A stretch of 42,081 bases of DNA from positions 227,350-269,430 of the forward strand of contig CAMPET010000074.1 in the NCBI GenBank assembly GCA_946803715.1, read 5' to 3'. The notes below the pieces were generated by a model. It searched no databases and had not been told where the DNA came from. It saw nothing but the letters and a program-made list of their open reading frames with translations. Below, in pieces: positions 33,254 through 42,081 of the stretch. The translations under genes and the position numbers were made by a program. Within the stretch, counting starts at the first letter, position 1; each line of letters begins with the position of its first letter. This DNA comes from Beroe ovata. Taxonomy: Eukaryota; Ctenophora; Nuda; Beroida; Beroidae.

Positions 33254-36200
33254 TCATGCTTTGTAAGCACTGCGAACTGATGGCTGTTTGTACGTTGACT
33301 TCTTTACTTTTCCTCCTTCGATCAACACAAATCCCCTGATGTTTTCCTTCCTGCTCACATGCTTAGATCCAATTGAGCGTTCCACTTCTGCAAAACAACG
33401 ATATGATTAACGATCAATTGAAAAAGGAGACAAATTTCAGCGAAAACTGTAAAAAGTGGCAAATTCAGTGTCACAATACGTGTGCGCGAATCGTAGCACG
33501 CGAATTCGAGTTCTGAATTATGATTTCACGACGATAGAGCTATAAATTGGGTCCTTATTCCTTAAGATCGTCACCGTCTCTACTGAACTGAACATGAACT
33601 TCTACAAGAACCGTTCCCTAATTCTTAGAATGCCTCATGGGAAACAAAAGACCGTCTAGATCAAGAAGAATTATGTGCGCGCCGCGCGTGAATAACAAAA
33701 GTTGAATATAGTGAATGCTGTGCAGTTGGCTTTTTACATGTGATTGTCATTGAAAGTTCGCGCGTATCAACAATACTCTTACCAGGATTCAAATAGTTGC
33801 TTTGCGATCCAGAGGGACCAGCGTTCCTGAAATTCAGATGTTGCTTAAACAATCAATCAGGTAATCACACATGAAACATCAAATATCCCATCATTCCTTT
33901 AGAGTGGTGCATTCAGAGAAGGAGTAACTTGAAAAGACGGCTATTGGAGCATCAGTCTAAGTGTAAGGAAATTCACACTCATAGTCCACCTAGCATGTTC
34001 ATCATCATGAGAAGCTGGGTGATTTGATCATTGATCATCCCTTGGGATTAATGTCATTACATCAAACTATCAACAAACTGAATAAATTATAAAAATTGCG
34101 CCAACTTTCTCTTCCAACATATCGTGGGCAAAGAAATCTGATTGAGGACATACACAGAGTCTCCTGTTGGGGCGTCTGTTTCAAAATTAGCCATGTCTAT
34201 CAATTCCTCTGCATTGGACTCATGATCTGAACTGTGTAGAGATGACTCACAATTCAGCCGCTCCATCATCGTCTGCATCATGCATGCCTGAGATGAGAAA
34301 ACGTAAGGAGTTGGAAAAGAATTTAGAAACTAAATGGGACGGGTTAAGTGAGAGATGGAAATCATGACGCAAGAGAATTTAGAACTACTTGTTTTGAAAA
34401 GATAGGCAGCGATGGGGGCGTCTTTCCGTCAAACCCTGACCCCTCCTTGAAGTTAATTAGCCACAAATCAAGATGGACTCTGTCACGTGTTTCTGCGTTG
34501 CTGTCACGAAAACCTGAGTGGGCCGTTGTTGTCATGGCAGCATAACAACAACGTGGGCATGACAACAAGTGGGTTGCTAGGGGGTTGCTAGAATAATATT
34601 CAGAGATTAAGAACTCAGATTCTGTGTGACTCACCTTTCAAAAGTTGTGTTGTTGCGTCCTTCGTTTCTATCTCAGCAAGTGTTTTCTGGAAGATGGTGT
34701 CAACAGCGAGAGGTAAGGGACGAAATGGTGTCTTCGGTGAAAATGCTGTCAAGTGTCAACTATCTTTGGTGTCATGAAGCGACTAATTGAGTATCGGTGT
34801 CAATAGACAATGATACGACCATACGTCATATGACGGGTGTCAAGGGTACTGTGTGGCGTCAATATTTCATGGAATTCACCACTGTGTCAGTGTGTCATGA
34901 AGACACACTGTGTCATGAAGACACACTGACACAGTGGCTAATTGAGTATCGGTGTCAATAGACAATGACCATACGTCATATGATGGGTGTCAAGGCTATT
35001 GTGTGTTGTCAATATTTTTATTCGCCACTCCAGTTTACTGAGTGTTATACTTTGAACAGGTGGCTGTCTACACACACATACTCTCTCTTTCACACACAGT
35101 GTGTTAAACAGCGATTATAATTCAACTCCTTAGCTTCTACAGGAGGTTAATGATAATACAGTACATTTATTCTACTTTGAGGTAATGGTCTGTCATTAAT
35201 AATGATCTATCCTATAGCTCCTTCACGCGACGTTTTCTCCCGGCATTTGGCCAACTTCGAGAAATGGATTTGATGGGAAGTATCTTACAGGTAGTGAATC
35301 ATTTTCGTTACCGTGGAAATGGTTGGCTGTCGATGATAGCCCCTGTCGAGAATTTCATTGCGCGCGCGCCGCAAATCATTCTCGCTGTCGCTCGCCGCTT
35401 CGCGGCTCGCGTCAGCTGGGCCTAGCATCGCCAGGCAATGGAAATGGCCGTGAACATAATAAGTAATGCATCAAAAAGGGACATAATGACCGAGTTCCCA
35501 AGCATCAATCGAACTCATTCTAACGCACTAGCAATATTTTATTCCACTCTAAATTCTAATGGTGTATTGGTGTAATCGAGCTGTACACACTGCATGTAGC
35601 GTAGATGCAAAACATAGTGGTGTGAGTTGTGCATTTGCTCAATGTTGAGACACGGTCAATATTAAGAGAGGTGAGTTGCAGGATTTGATGTTTTAAGTAT
35701 AGGAAAGTGGGATCTTCTGGCTCAACTCAAGGATAGTGTGCTCGAGTGATTGTATATAGTTATATCAGTTACAGATAGATAGTAGATAACTCACATTGGT
35801 CTTGACAGTCCAGATGAAGATATTGTGACAGGTTATCCCAACTCTGACCAGAACATCACGTTTGTGCCCCTCAACTTCTGTCTGCCCGTAGAAGAACGCA
35901 CATCTGTATTTAGGATGAGCTTAGTTATACACATTCGCTGACAATAGACTGATCATTCGGAGTCAAAAGACTTATTCGCTATGACTTAATGTTCTCAAGA
36001 ACTTGTAGATAATCAGTGAAACATTGTAGCACTTTCAGTTGACGGATCACTATTTGGATATAAATCTATTTATCTGTCTAACTAAACCTATAGCACGGCT
36101 GTTTGTAGAGTTGGTGCATGTACAAGTGATCAAGAACATGTGGTGGTGTAGTCTGTAGTCTCTTCAGATAGTATCTTATCCTCTTGTCAACGAATATAGG

Positions 36201-37386
36201 ATTAAGTTTTCTCCTTCTGAACACATCCCACGGCAATATTTCTTCTGCAATGCGGCTGGAAATGAGTTTCTCCATGAAAAAGGGTCGTATAAGCGATAAA
36301 GTAATTCGGCGATACAACTACAATACAACTGCGACACAAGTACTGTGACCCCTCAAGGATGTCAGCTCAAGGGGAAATTTGGTTGAGCTGCCAGTTTTTC
36401 TACTGTCCAGCAACTCACAGTAATGTTCCTTGTCTGTAATCTTCAAGGCTTCGTTCCTCGAGTTTGAACTGAATTGCTCCCAGTAGGAATCCTTGCTCGT
36501 CCTCCACTGGGTATCTTCCACTCAGAATATTGAATATTCCCTGATGTACATTGCAGATATTGGGGATGCCAACGCCTTATACAAGCAGCAAGTTGGAACA
36601 GCTAGCATCCATAGTATTCCATATAGAGATTCTCCCCTAATTATAATACCTCTGATGCAAGATAATATCGAGTTTGATAGTCTCTCTGTATGAGGATTCT
36701 TTCCTGACTTAGAGGATAGAATACATTTCTCATCAACATAATCACAGGAGTATCTGCAAAGCAATATCTCAAGGAAACTGTACAATTGCAGAATCGAAAT
36801 CTACCCAAATTCTGTGAAGAGTAGTAAGTAGTGTTTGATACAAACCTGAAGTAGCTTGTTGCTCTGTGACTGTAGCAAATTGTGCTAAGAGATCAAACCA
36901 TTGATCACACAGTTTTGTTGGGTGATGAGAAGGCTTAAGCTGAAGTTCTGGAAACATTGAATCAGTTTCATGTTATCTGTTTACTCAAGTTGAAACATGG
37001 GCTAACATTAAACATCTGTCATCTATACTTACGTAGCAAGGGTGAGCAAATCCATATTGCAAATGCTTCTGCCCCTTCAAATGTAATCCCTATCTTCCTG
37101 CACAATGCTTCCTTCAGCTCTTCTGCAGTAACCTGGAAATAGTAGCAGGTTAATTGACCACTTCCCACAAAAGGATTTAAGATCATACTCATTCGCTAAT
37201 AGTAACCTCATTGCATGGTCTTCCAGCCGTTATCCGCTGCTTTCTTTTGTCCATCAATTCCACCCATATCTCAGCTGAAAAGATCATCTTGATTCACTCA
37301 ACTATTTATTTACAAAAATCTAAATTTGAATACCGAAAAACTTACTTACATTTTATCTTCTTGTCTTTAAAGTTTTGATCTATCAT
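33254..37386 (-). CDS. FRMD8: FERM-domain protein, FRMD8-like
   Basis: FRMD8 is a FERM scaffold that binds iRhoms and stabilises the ADAM17 sheddase complex; the fly homologue Bili affects Wnt signalling. Exons in order: 37350-37386, 37207-37274, 37033-37132, 36846-36947, 36650-36753, 36419-36540, 36088-36255, 35795-35903, 35227-35283 (weak), 34635-34686, 34251-34287, 33783-33826, 33254-33387. Phases agree throughout. Matches to the FERM lobes are AFAIWICSPLLQLQLKPSHH (human FALWLVSPLLEVQLKPKHQ), then CDQWFDLLAQF, RNVFYPLSQE, NILSGRYPVEDEQ, and CYRCAFFYGQTEVEG (human FYGCAFFHGEV). The C-terminal tail contains IEGGKVKKST, comparable with EDGKGIRRVK. The F3 lobe is shorter than in human FRMD8, so one exon between 34700 and 35220 may be missed. 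KRIT1 was considered, but the fit is poorer. Confidence 0.85.
34783..35018. repeat. Direct duplication of an ~80-bp unit flanking a palindrome
   Basis: The unit starting CTAATTGAGTATCGGTGTCA occurs at 34783-34867 and again at 34938-35018. Copy 2 lacks a 4-bp piece (TACG) and has scattered changes. Both copies end GTCAATATTT. A perfect long inverted repeat lies between them. The whole array is in an intron of the FRMD8-like gene. Confidence 0.9.
34879..34937. repeat. 18-bp perfect inverted repeat with internal direct repeats
   Basis: CCACTGTGTCAGTGTGTC (34879-34896) is exactly complementary to 34920-34937, with a 23-base spacer that itself repeats TGTGTCATGAAGACACAC. The structure can fold into a long hairpin or cruciform. 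Confidence 0.9.
35347..35384. repeat. CpG-rich foldback in FRMD8-like intron
   Basis: CGAGAAT and ATTCTCG arms, with further imperfect pairing, enclose a GCGCGCGCGCC core. More CpG-rich sequence (GCTCGCCGCTTCGCGGCTCGCG) follows. Confidence 0.7.
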
Positions 37387-37717
37387 ATCAGAAATTGATT
37401 AACTTTCTGACTCCTGTTGGTGCAAAAAAGTCGGGGTCACCTCTATTATTGATGAATTATGTCGAATATATTGTCTCATATTAAATTTGACACGTTTATT
37501 GTTAGCACATAGCAAGTCCACAAGCAAGTCCACAAAAATATTCTGAATTTGGCCTTCAGCCTTATTTGTTGATAATTTACATTAATGGTAGTTAGTTATA
37601 GGACATTTGAGTACTCCCTACCCTCGCTAACGTGTAACAGGATTTTGCCCCTGGCAAGGACTTACTATTGCAAAATTACTATCATGTATTACGTCGGACT
37701 CGTGCGGTTAATTGCTA

Positions 37718-37809
37718 TTTGCTACTTTGTAGGATTTTACCCTACCGTCGGTGCGCGCGATTTTCAATCCCGCCAGCAAGGGTAGGGTGAAATCCTACAA
37801 TTTGCTACT
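37718..37809 (-). mobile_element. Mini-transposon (MULE-like MITE) copy 2 with 9-bp target duplication
   Basis: The element at 37727-37800 (74 bp) begins TTGTAGGATTTTACCCTACC and ends GGTAGGGTGAAATCCTACAA, giving near-perfect 20-bp terminal inverted repeats. The 9-mer TTTGCTACT is directly repeated on both sides (37718-37726 and 37801-37809). It is inverted relative to copy 1 and lacks copy 1's 21-bp insertion. The CpG-rich centre is CGTCGGTGCGCGCGATTTTC. No coding capacity. It sits about 330 bp upstream of the FRMD8-like start codon. Confidence 0.88.
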
Positions 37810-37836
37810 GCGCGGCGCGGCGTCGACGGTAGCAAA
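37801..37836. repeat. CpG-rich foldback abutting the mini-transposon
   Basis: TTTGCTAC and GTAGCAAA form inverted arms around TGCGCGGCGCGGCGTCGACG. The mini-transposon's right target duplication is the first 9 bases of this palindrome, so the element may have inserted at the edge of an older foldback. Confidence 0.65.
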
Positions 37837-38016
37837 ATTATAGCCCCTACATTACATGACATCCCTATACAACTAATACAACTATAGCTTAGTAGAGCCT
37901 CTGAAAAATTTTAGACAAGCGCCCGCGCCGCGCGGCCGCGCCGCGCATATGTAAAGTTGCATTCCAATGAGACAAAATTTTTGGCTGGACACAGCTACAG
38001 ATATGAATATATGATG

Positions 38017-38098
38017 TTTGTCAGATGTTCATGTTACCCGACCTGTTTCTCGCGCGCGCGCGGCGCGCGAGAAACAGAAGTCAAATGAAATCTGACAA
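38017..38098. repeat. CpG-rich palindromic element (foldback)
   Basis: The core CTGTTTCTCGCGCG (38043-38056) is exactly complementary to 38064-38077 across a 7-base centre. Imperfect pairing extends outward to TTGTCAGAT...ATCTGACAA (38018-38098). No clear target duplication was found. It is probably a degenerate MITE or foldback element. Confidence 0.75.
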
Positions 38099-38650
38099 CA
38101 CAAATGTCATGTTATTTGCACGTCCACTGCCTGTGCAGCATTGCGCGCGCTTCTTATCACTTATTCACCCGATGACTAAGCGGCAAGCCACGAAGACGCG
38201 CAGAGTATTTGGATCACGCAAATACAAAATAAAATCTGACAAGCAATGGGGTACATTTTGCAAAAAGTGTACTGTGCGGGGCGCAGAAGATGGAATTCGT
38301 GAACAGATAAGATTCGAAACAAATATGGCAATATTTTATATCGGCCATTATTTGTACTGAAACTTATTGGTTATCTGCCGATCATCATTGAAATTCTGTG
38401 GAATCATGAAATATTCAAACATCATTTTAAGTTCTAAGAATCAAGAATGTAAATGCTTGCCCACAGCTCTTGCCATTTTTACAATGGTCATGGCAATGGA
38501 TACCATGATATGTCTCAAATATAGCCAACCATATGTTCTTTCATGACATGACTCAGTGCTATGTCTTTCCATGACCTTTCAGATCACCAAGTAGAGTGAG
38601 TGGCACATGGGGACAGATGTGGCCATTATATGTTATCCAATTCCTTCTGG

Positions 38651-38682
38651 ATCAATCAATCTGTGAATCAATCAATCTGTGA
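38651..38682. repeat. 16-bp tandem duplication
   Basis: ATCAATCAATCTGTGA occurs twice in tandem. Confidence 0.85.
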
Positions 38683-38917
38683 GAATGCTTTTAATGAATT
38701 GAGACAATAGTTTTTGCGTTTGGGATACAATGCAAGACATTGGGGAATCTTCAAAAGTGCACAAATCTTTTTTCAAAAACATCTATATTGTATCACTAGA
38801 TTGATGTATATAGTCTGCTCCAAGTACTGATGAGAAAAGAAATTACTGAACTTGCCTATAATTGCAAAGTCAACTCCAAATGTGTGCTAAAATAATCCTT
38901 TACCATCTGATAGGAGT

Positions 38918-38999
38918 ATGAACAAGATAAAACGAAGATTGTCAATGACTGTAAATGGTGGAAATGGTCCTCTTGCTGCCATCACTGCTGATCAGCTAG
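38918..38999 (+). CDS. Candidate first coding exon of a PCTAIRE-type kinase (CDK16/17/18-like)
   Basis: A short frame from the ATG at 38918 encodes MNKIKRRLSMTVNGGNGP... and ends at a donor CTAG|GTTTGT in phase 1. It closely resembles the N-termini of PCTAIRE kinases (KKIKRQLSMTLRGG in CDK16, KKFKRRLSLTLRGS in CDK17), which carry this basic, phosphorylatable segment. A 3' splice site (CTGATAG|GAG) just upstream suggests a preceding 5' exon. No kinase-domain exon was found before the window ends, so the assignment rests on about 15 residues. The exon at 40793-41227 may or may not belong to the same gene. Confidence 0.45.
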
Positions 39000-40792
39000 G
39001 TTTGTAATCCCTTTTTGATCATAATTTCTGACTTTCTGAAATCGTAAATGTAATGGTTGAGCATCACTGTAGAGGAACTGTAATTGAATGCAGCATTCAT
39101 GCACTAACATAATAATAGGTTCCTCATTACACACTGTGGGTTATTGCATGTTATAAAGGAGATACACCATTCATAATTATTGAATTGAAATCGACAATTA
39201 GTCAAAGTAGACAACTGATCCAAAAAAGATACAAGGTTGTAATGATAGAACCCTCAAAAATTTACCAGAAAATACATAAAGTGCCTATCCTTATCTCACT
39301 TTTTGCTACATTTAGTTCATATTACAGGAATCCTATGTAAGTATCCCGAAACTAAAAACTGTGATCATGATATCCAATACCTTCCTCCTCTCACCTATTA
39401 TCAGACCAAGATTAATTAGATTTTGATTAATTGATTGATTGATCATCATTATCAATTTACCCTAAAATAGACACAAGAATTTCGATGCTGTTATGATCTC
39501 AACACCTTTTGCATGTCTGTTGAGTTTCTAATGGCATTACTTTGGAGTTTAATACACTTCTCAACTGCACCACTTGGATGCCATTTTGAAATTTTGCTCA
39601 ACCTTCGTCCATCATATTCATGAATGTAATTAACCAAATTGGTGACCCCCATCCTATGATCAGGCTATTGGCAATAGTGTTTGGCAACACGTTAATTATA
39701 CCCAGAGACTTGATTTGACACCAAAACGCCAAATGAGAGTATTTTACTTGGCACATGGGCACGACAAGACATGTGTGTTTTCTTGACAGCTATAAACCGG
39801 ATTATAAATTGTTTTATATTCTCCGTGTGTTGCTGTAGCAACATTTGCTGCAGTAACAGTCCCTTTAGCAACCGCAAATTTGGCTTCAGTAAATAGGGTG
39901 ACACTGTATTGTTTATTGCAGTATTCATGAATATTACGAAACAGGTTTTCTAACTAAATAGTTGATTACAGCTTGACTTGCTCGCAGTGAAGAGGTTTAT
40001 CACGTGGACAGTCATATGATATTTCGTGTTTATTTCTCATGCAGATCCCAGACTAACTGTATAATGGGAAAATGCGATGCTAAATTGAGGGTGATAAGTT
40101 GCTTTGTGTTGAGTGTTGTAACCCGCAATAGATACCTAGTACAGTTGCAATGAGTTTTATTATTTTGTTCTATCCTTTTCCTTTTTGTCAAGTTGATACC
40201 TTCTCTGCAACACAGTGAAAGCGAGGCATGGTGGAGGGGAGGAATGACAACTGTAAAAAGCCGAGGAATGAGCTAAGGCTGGCAGAGAAAGTAGGAAAGT
40301 GAGAAAAAAAGCGAGAAATAAGCAGAAGAGAAGGAGAGAGCAATGGAAAGTGCGAGTGCGGAAAAGAGGGCACTGTATACGCCCGTATACTCAATATATA
40401 TATGATGCGTAATATATTCTTCTATCCAAACTATTCCCTCATGTAAGTGTTGACTGTTGAGAGCTTTCCTAGCCAAGTACGTTCTCGAGCTGTGTTGAAC
40501 AGTTACCTACTCTACTGCACTTACTTGTATTCTCCGAATAGGAGCACTCATATTATATATAGTGCAGTGTAACTGTTATGATATGAATATCATAGTTTGT
40601 ACTGCTTTATTGTATTTTCGTTGTAGCCGATGCGCCATTCCACACAGTCTCTCTCAGGTCATGATGTTTGTCTTTTGTGTCTTTTCCACCGATTTGACTA
40701 CACTTTTTATCGTTTACAACCCATCATACATAAATGTTTTTCTTAGAAATAGCCTGATCACTCATCTGGTCGTTCAAATGAATTGTTACTAG
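39000..40792. other. Putative intron or intergenic stretch; no exon recognised
   Basis: Mostly AT-rich sequence without protein-like, splice-bounded frames. A purine-rich strand tract (about 40214-40376, GAGA/GGAA-rich) is the only marked composition feature. Confidence 0.4.
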
Positions 40793-41227
40793 CCAGCAAC
40801 ATGTTGTTTCTACGGTGTTTCAAACTCGAAAAGGAGGAATACCTAAAAAAGGACAAGAAGTTAAACTACCGCACGAAAAAAGCTGATAAGAAATCCAAAT
40901 CTCCCGTTGAACACACCAAGCCGAGATCGGACACTATAGACGAAGTGGGGGAGCACATTTCAGAACTCCCAGACCTCACATCCGGGGGACTGACATCTCG
41001 ATCAAACTCTCTCGGCGGGCCGAACTCCAGGTCCAATTCGGTGTGCGGGCCGCAATCCCGGTCAAACTCTGTGGGAGCTCAGCCAGCGGCGAGCGGCAAG
41101 GGCGGGCCTCACACCGCTCTGGGTCGTAGTGTTAGTGCGGGAATATACGAGGATGACGTCATGTTGGTGAACTATCTCAAATTCCAGAGAGAAGGAGTGC
41201 CGTACGTGTTCGACGATAGGAAAACAC
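40793..41227 (+). CDS. Unrecognised Ser-rich internal exon
   Basis: An open frame bounded by an acceptor (TTACTAG|CC) and a donor (AACAC|GTGAGA) encodes about 144 residues. It has a basic N-terminal stretch (EEYLKKDKKLNYRTKKADKK). Three near-repeats of the type SRSNS (L/V) GGP follow at about 41001-41075, possible phosphorylation or 14-3-3 sites. The end is a more ordered segment (YEDDVMLVNYLKFQREGVPY). Codon use is GC-richer than the flanks, consistent with coding. I do not recognise the family. It could be part of the gene starting at 38918 or a separate gene continuing past the window. Confidence 0.6.
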
Positions 41228-42081
41228 GTGAGAATGATTACTTTTTGGTCTGTAGTGCTTGCTGTCACTAATCATGCTTCACCATTTCCACCAGTTTCAC
41301 CACAATGGTTTTGTGATGGTATCGCCATAGTTAATTATTGTTATTGGATTCAACGCGCGCGCCACTGCGTAATGTCTCTATCTCAAGCTATAAATAGACT
41401 GCATTCAGGAGGGTATACCCATATAATTATCATATCTGATCTGTAATAGGATTCGTTGATTAAAATCCCAGTTACCTCCTTCCCTAATGCAACAATCATT
41501 TATCGATTATAAGTTGCAGTTCAGAATCTGATTAGATTACTCCACTTGCTGAGAATTTCAATTATACGTTGCTACAAAAATTAGGATGTGTCAGAATCTT
41601 CACTCCACATGAGAGTGTGTTGCCACGCCCATCTCACGACCCTGACTTTTCATCTCATTCAAGGTGTTGAATAATATCTAAAGTACGCGTGAACTTGAAT
41701 TCATAGCAAGCCTGACATCGAGATTTAAACACCATGTGCCACGAATTATCCATTGTGGAAAATAATGAGTTTTCTAATAAGACGGTGGGTGAGGAAGAGA
41801 GTGTGAACATAGCTCAAGGAATGTACAATAGATGTAATATAAACGGTTGTGAAATATTTAGTGGCAGACACATCCGAGATGATGGATATACATCAGTCAG
41901 ATTTTAATTTGGGGAGCAGTGCTGCGTATGGTTGCTACTTCGTCATGAGATGTAGTGTGATGGGAAGAAGAGAGAGGGGGAGAGGTTCGAGTCTGACAAG
42001 GACGATTATCTTTTATCCCATTATGGACTAACAGGGACAGAGTGTGTGAGGGTGGGGAGAGATGGAGTGTGGGGGAGAGAT
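41228..42081. other. Window end; presumed intron, no exon recognised
   Basis: The sequence after the donor at 41228 shows no convincing acceptor-bounded frame. The last about 100 bases are G/A-rich (GGGAGAGAT-like). Confidence 0.4.

Noticed and set aside
33254-37386. Assignment of the FERM gene to KRIT1
   Set aside because: The QLQLKP block is shared, but the RYP, CAFF.G and tail motifs follow FRMD8 order better, and no ankyrin-repeat exons are present upstream.
38025-38360. 111-residue open frame
   Set aside because: It runs through the CpG-rich palindrome, has no splice context and looks like a by-product of the foldback composition.
1-42081. Bacterial-style features such as operons, CRISPR arrays, riboswitches or prophage
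   Set aside because: The window is eukaryotic (spliced genes, initiator tRNA of eukaryotic type); no regularly spaced repeat array of CRISPR type was seen.

Overview
This is a eukaryotic, almost certainly metazoan, window. Nearly all genes are split by short GT-AG introns, the spacers hold CA/GT microsatellites, and the gene set is animal-like: SF3A1, mitochondrial ribosomal protein mL65/MRPS30, acid ceramidase, a carbohydrate sulfotransferase, FRMD8, and a PCTAIRE-kinase-like N-terminus. Compact genes, AT-rich spacers dotted with CpG-rich palindromes, an orphan rhodopsin-type receptor and calflagin-like EF-hand proteins suggest an early-branching animal, perhaps a sponge. The species cannot be fixed from sequence alone.

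Layout. 1504-2714 (+): two-exon orphan class A GPCR. 2846-10211 (-): ten exons of splicing factor SF3A1, ending at a splice donor with the C-terminal half missing from the window. Its intron 4 holds three tRNA loci: an intron-containing tRNA-Leu(CAA), an initiator tRNA-Met, and an inverted damaged copy of the latter. 10431-11633 (+): a sulfotransferase with an intronless coding region, divergent from SF3A1. 12112-12375 (-): small Tim (Tim8-like). 12801-14869 (-): MRPS30/mL65, 6 exons. 15337-17159 (-): acid ceramidase ASAH1, 8 exons. 18156-26677 (+): about 27-exon coiled-coil gene resembling CCDC175. 27779-28318 and 31410-31949 (-): two intronless 179-residue calflagin-like EF-hand paralogues flanking a 206-base assembly gap in a microsatellite-rich spacer. 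33254-37386 (-): FRMD8-like FERM protein. 38918-38999 (+): candidate first coding exon of a PCTAIRE (CDK16/17/18) kinase. 40793-41227 (+): an unrecognised Ser-rich exon.

Most genes are unrelated housekeeping or signalling genes, as expected in an animal genome. TIMM8-like and MRPS30 both serve mitochondria and are adjacent on one strand, but nothing shows co-regulation. The most novel DNA-level signal is a tiny terminal-inverted-repeat element in two copies (17636-17730 and 37727-37800, opposite orientations). Each copy is flanked by its own perfect 9-bp target duplication, which suggests a Mutator-type non-autonomous transposon. A palindrome plus direct duplication in an FRMD8 intron and several CpG-rich foldbacks are further unexplained structures.

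Exon coordinates were read by eye from splice signals, frame continuity and remembered family similarity. No alignment or expression data were available.
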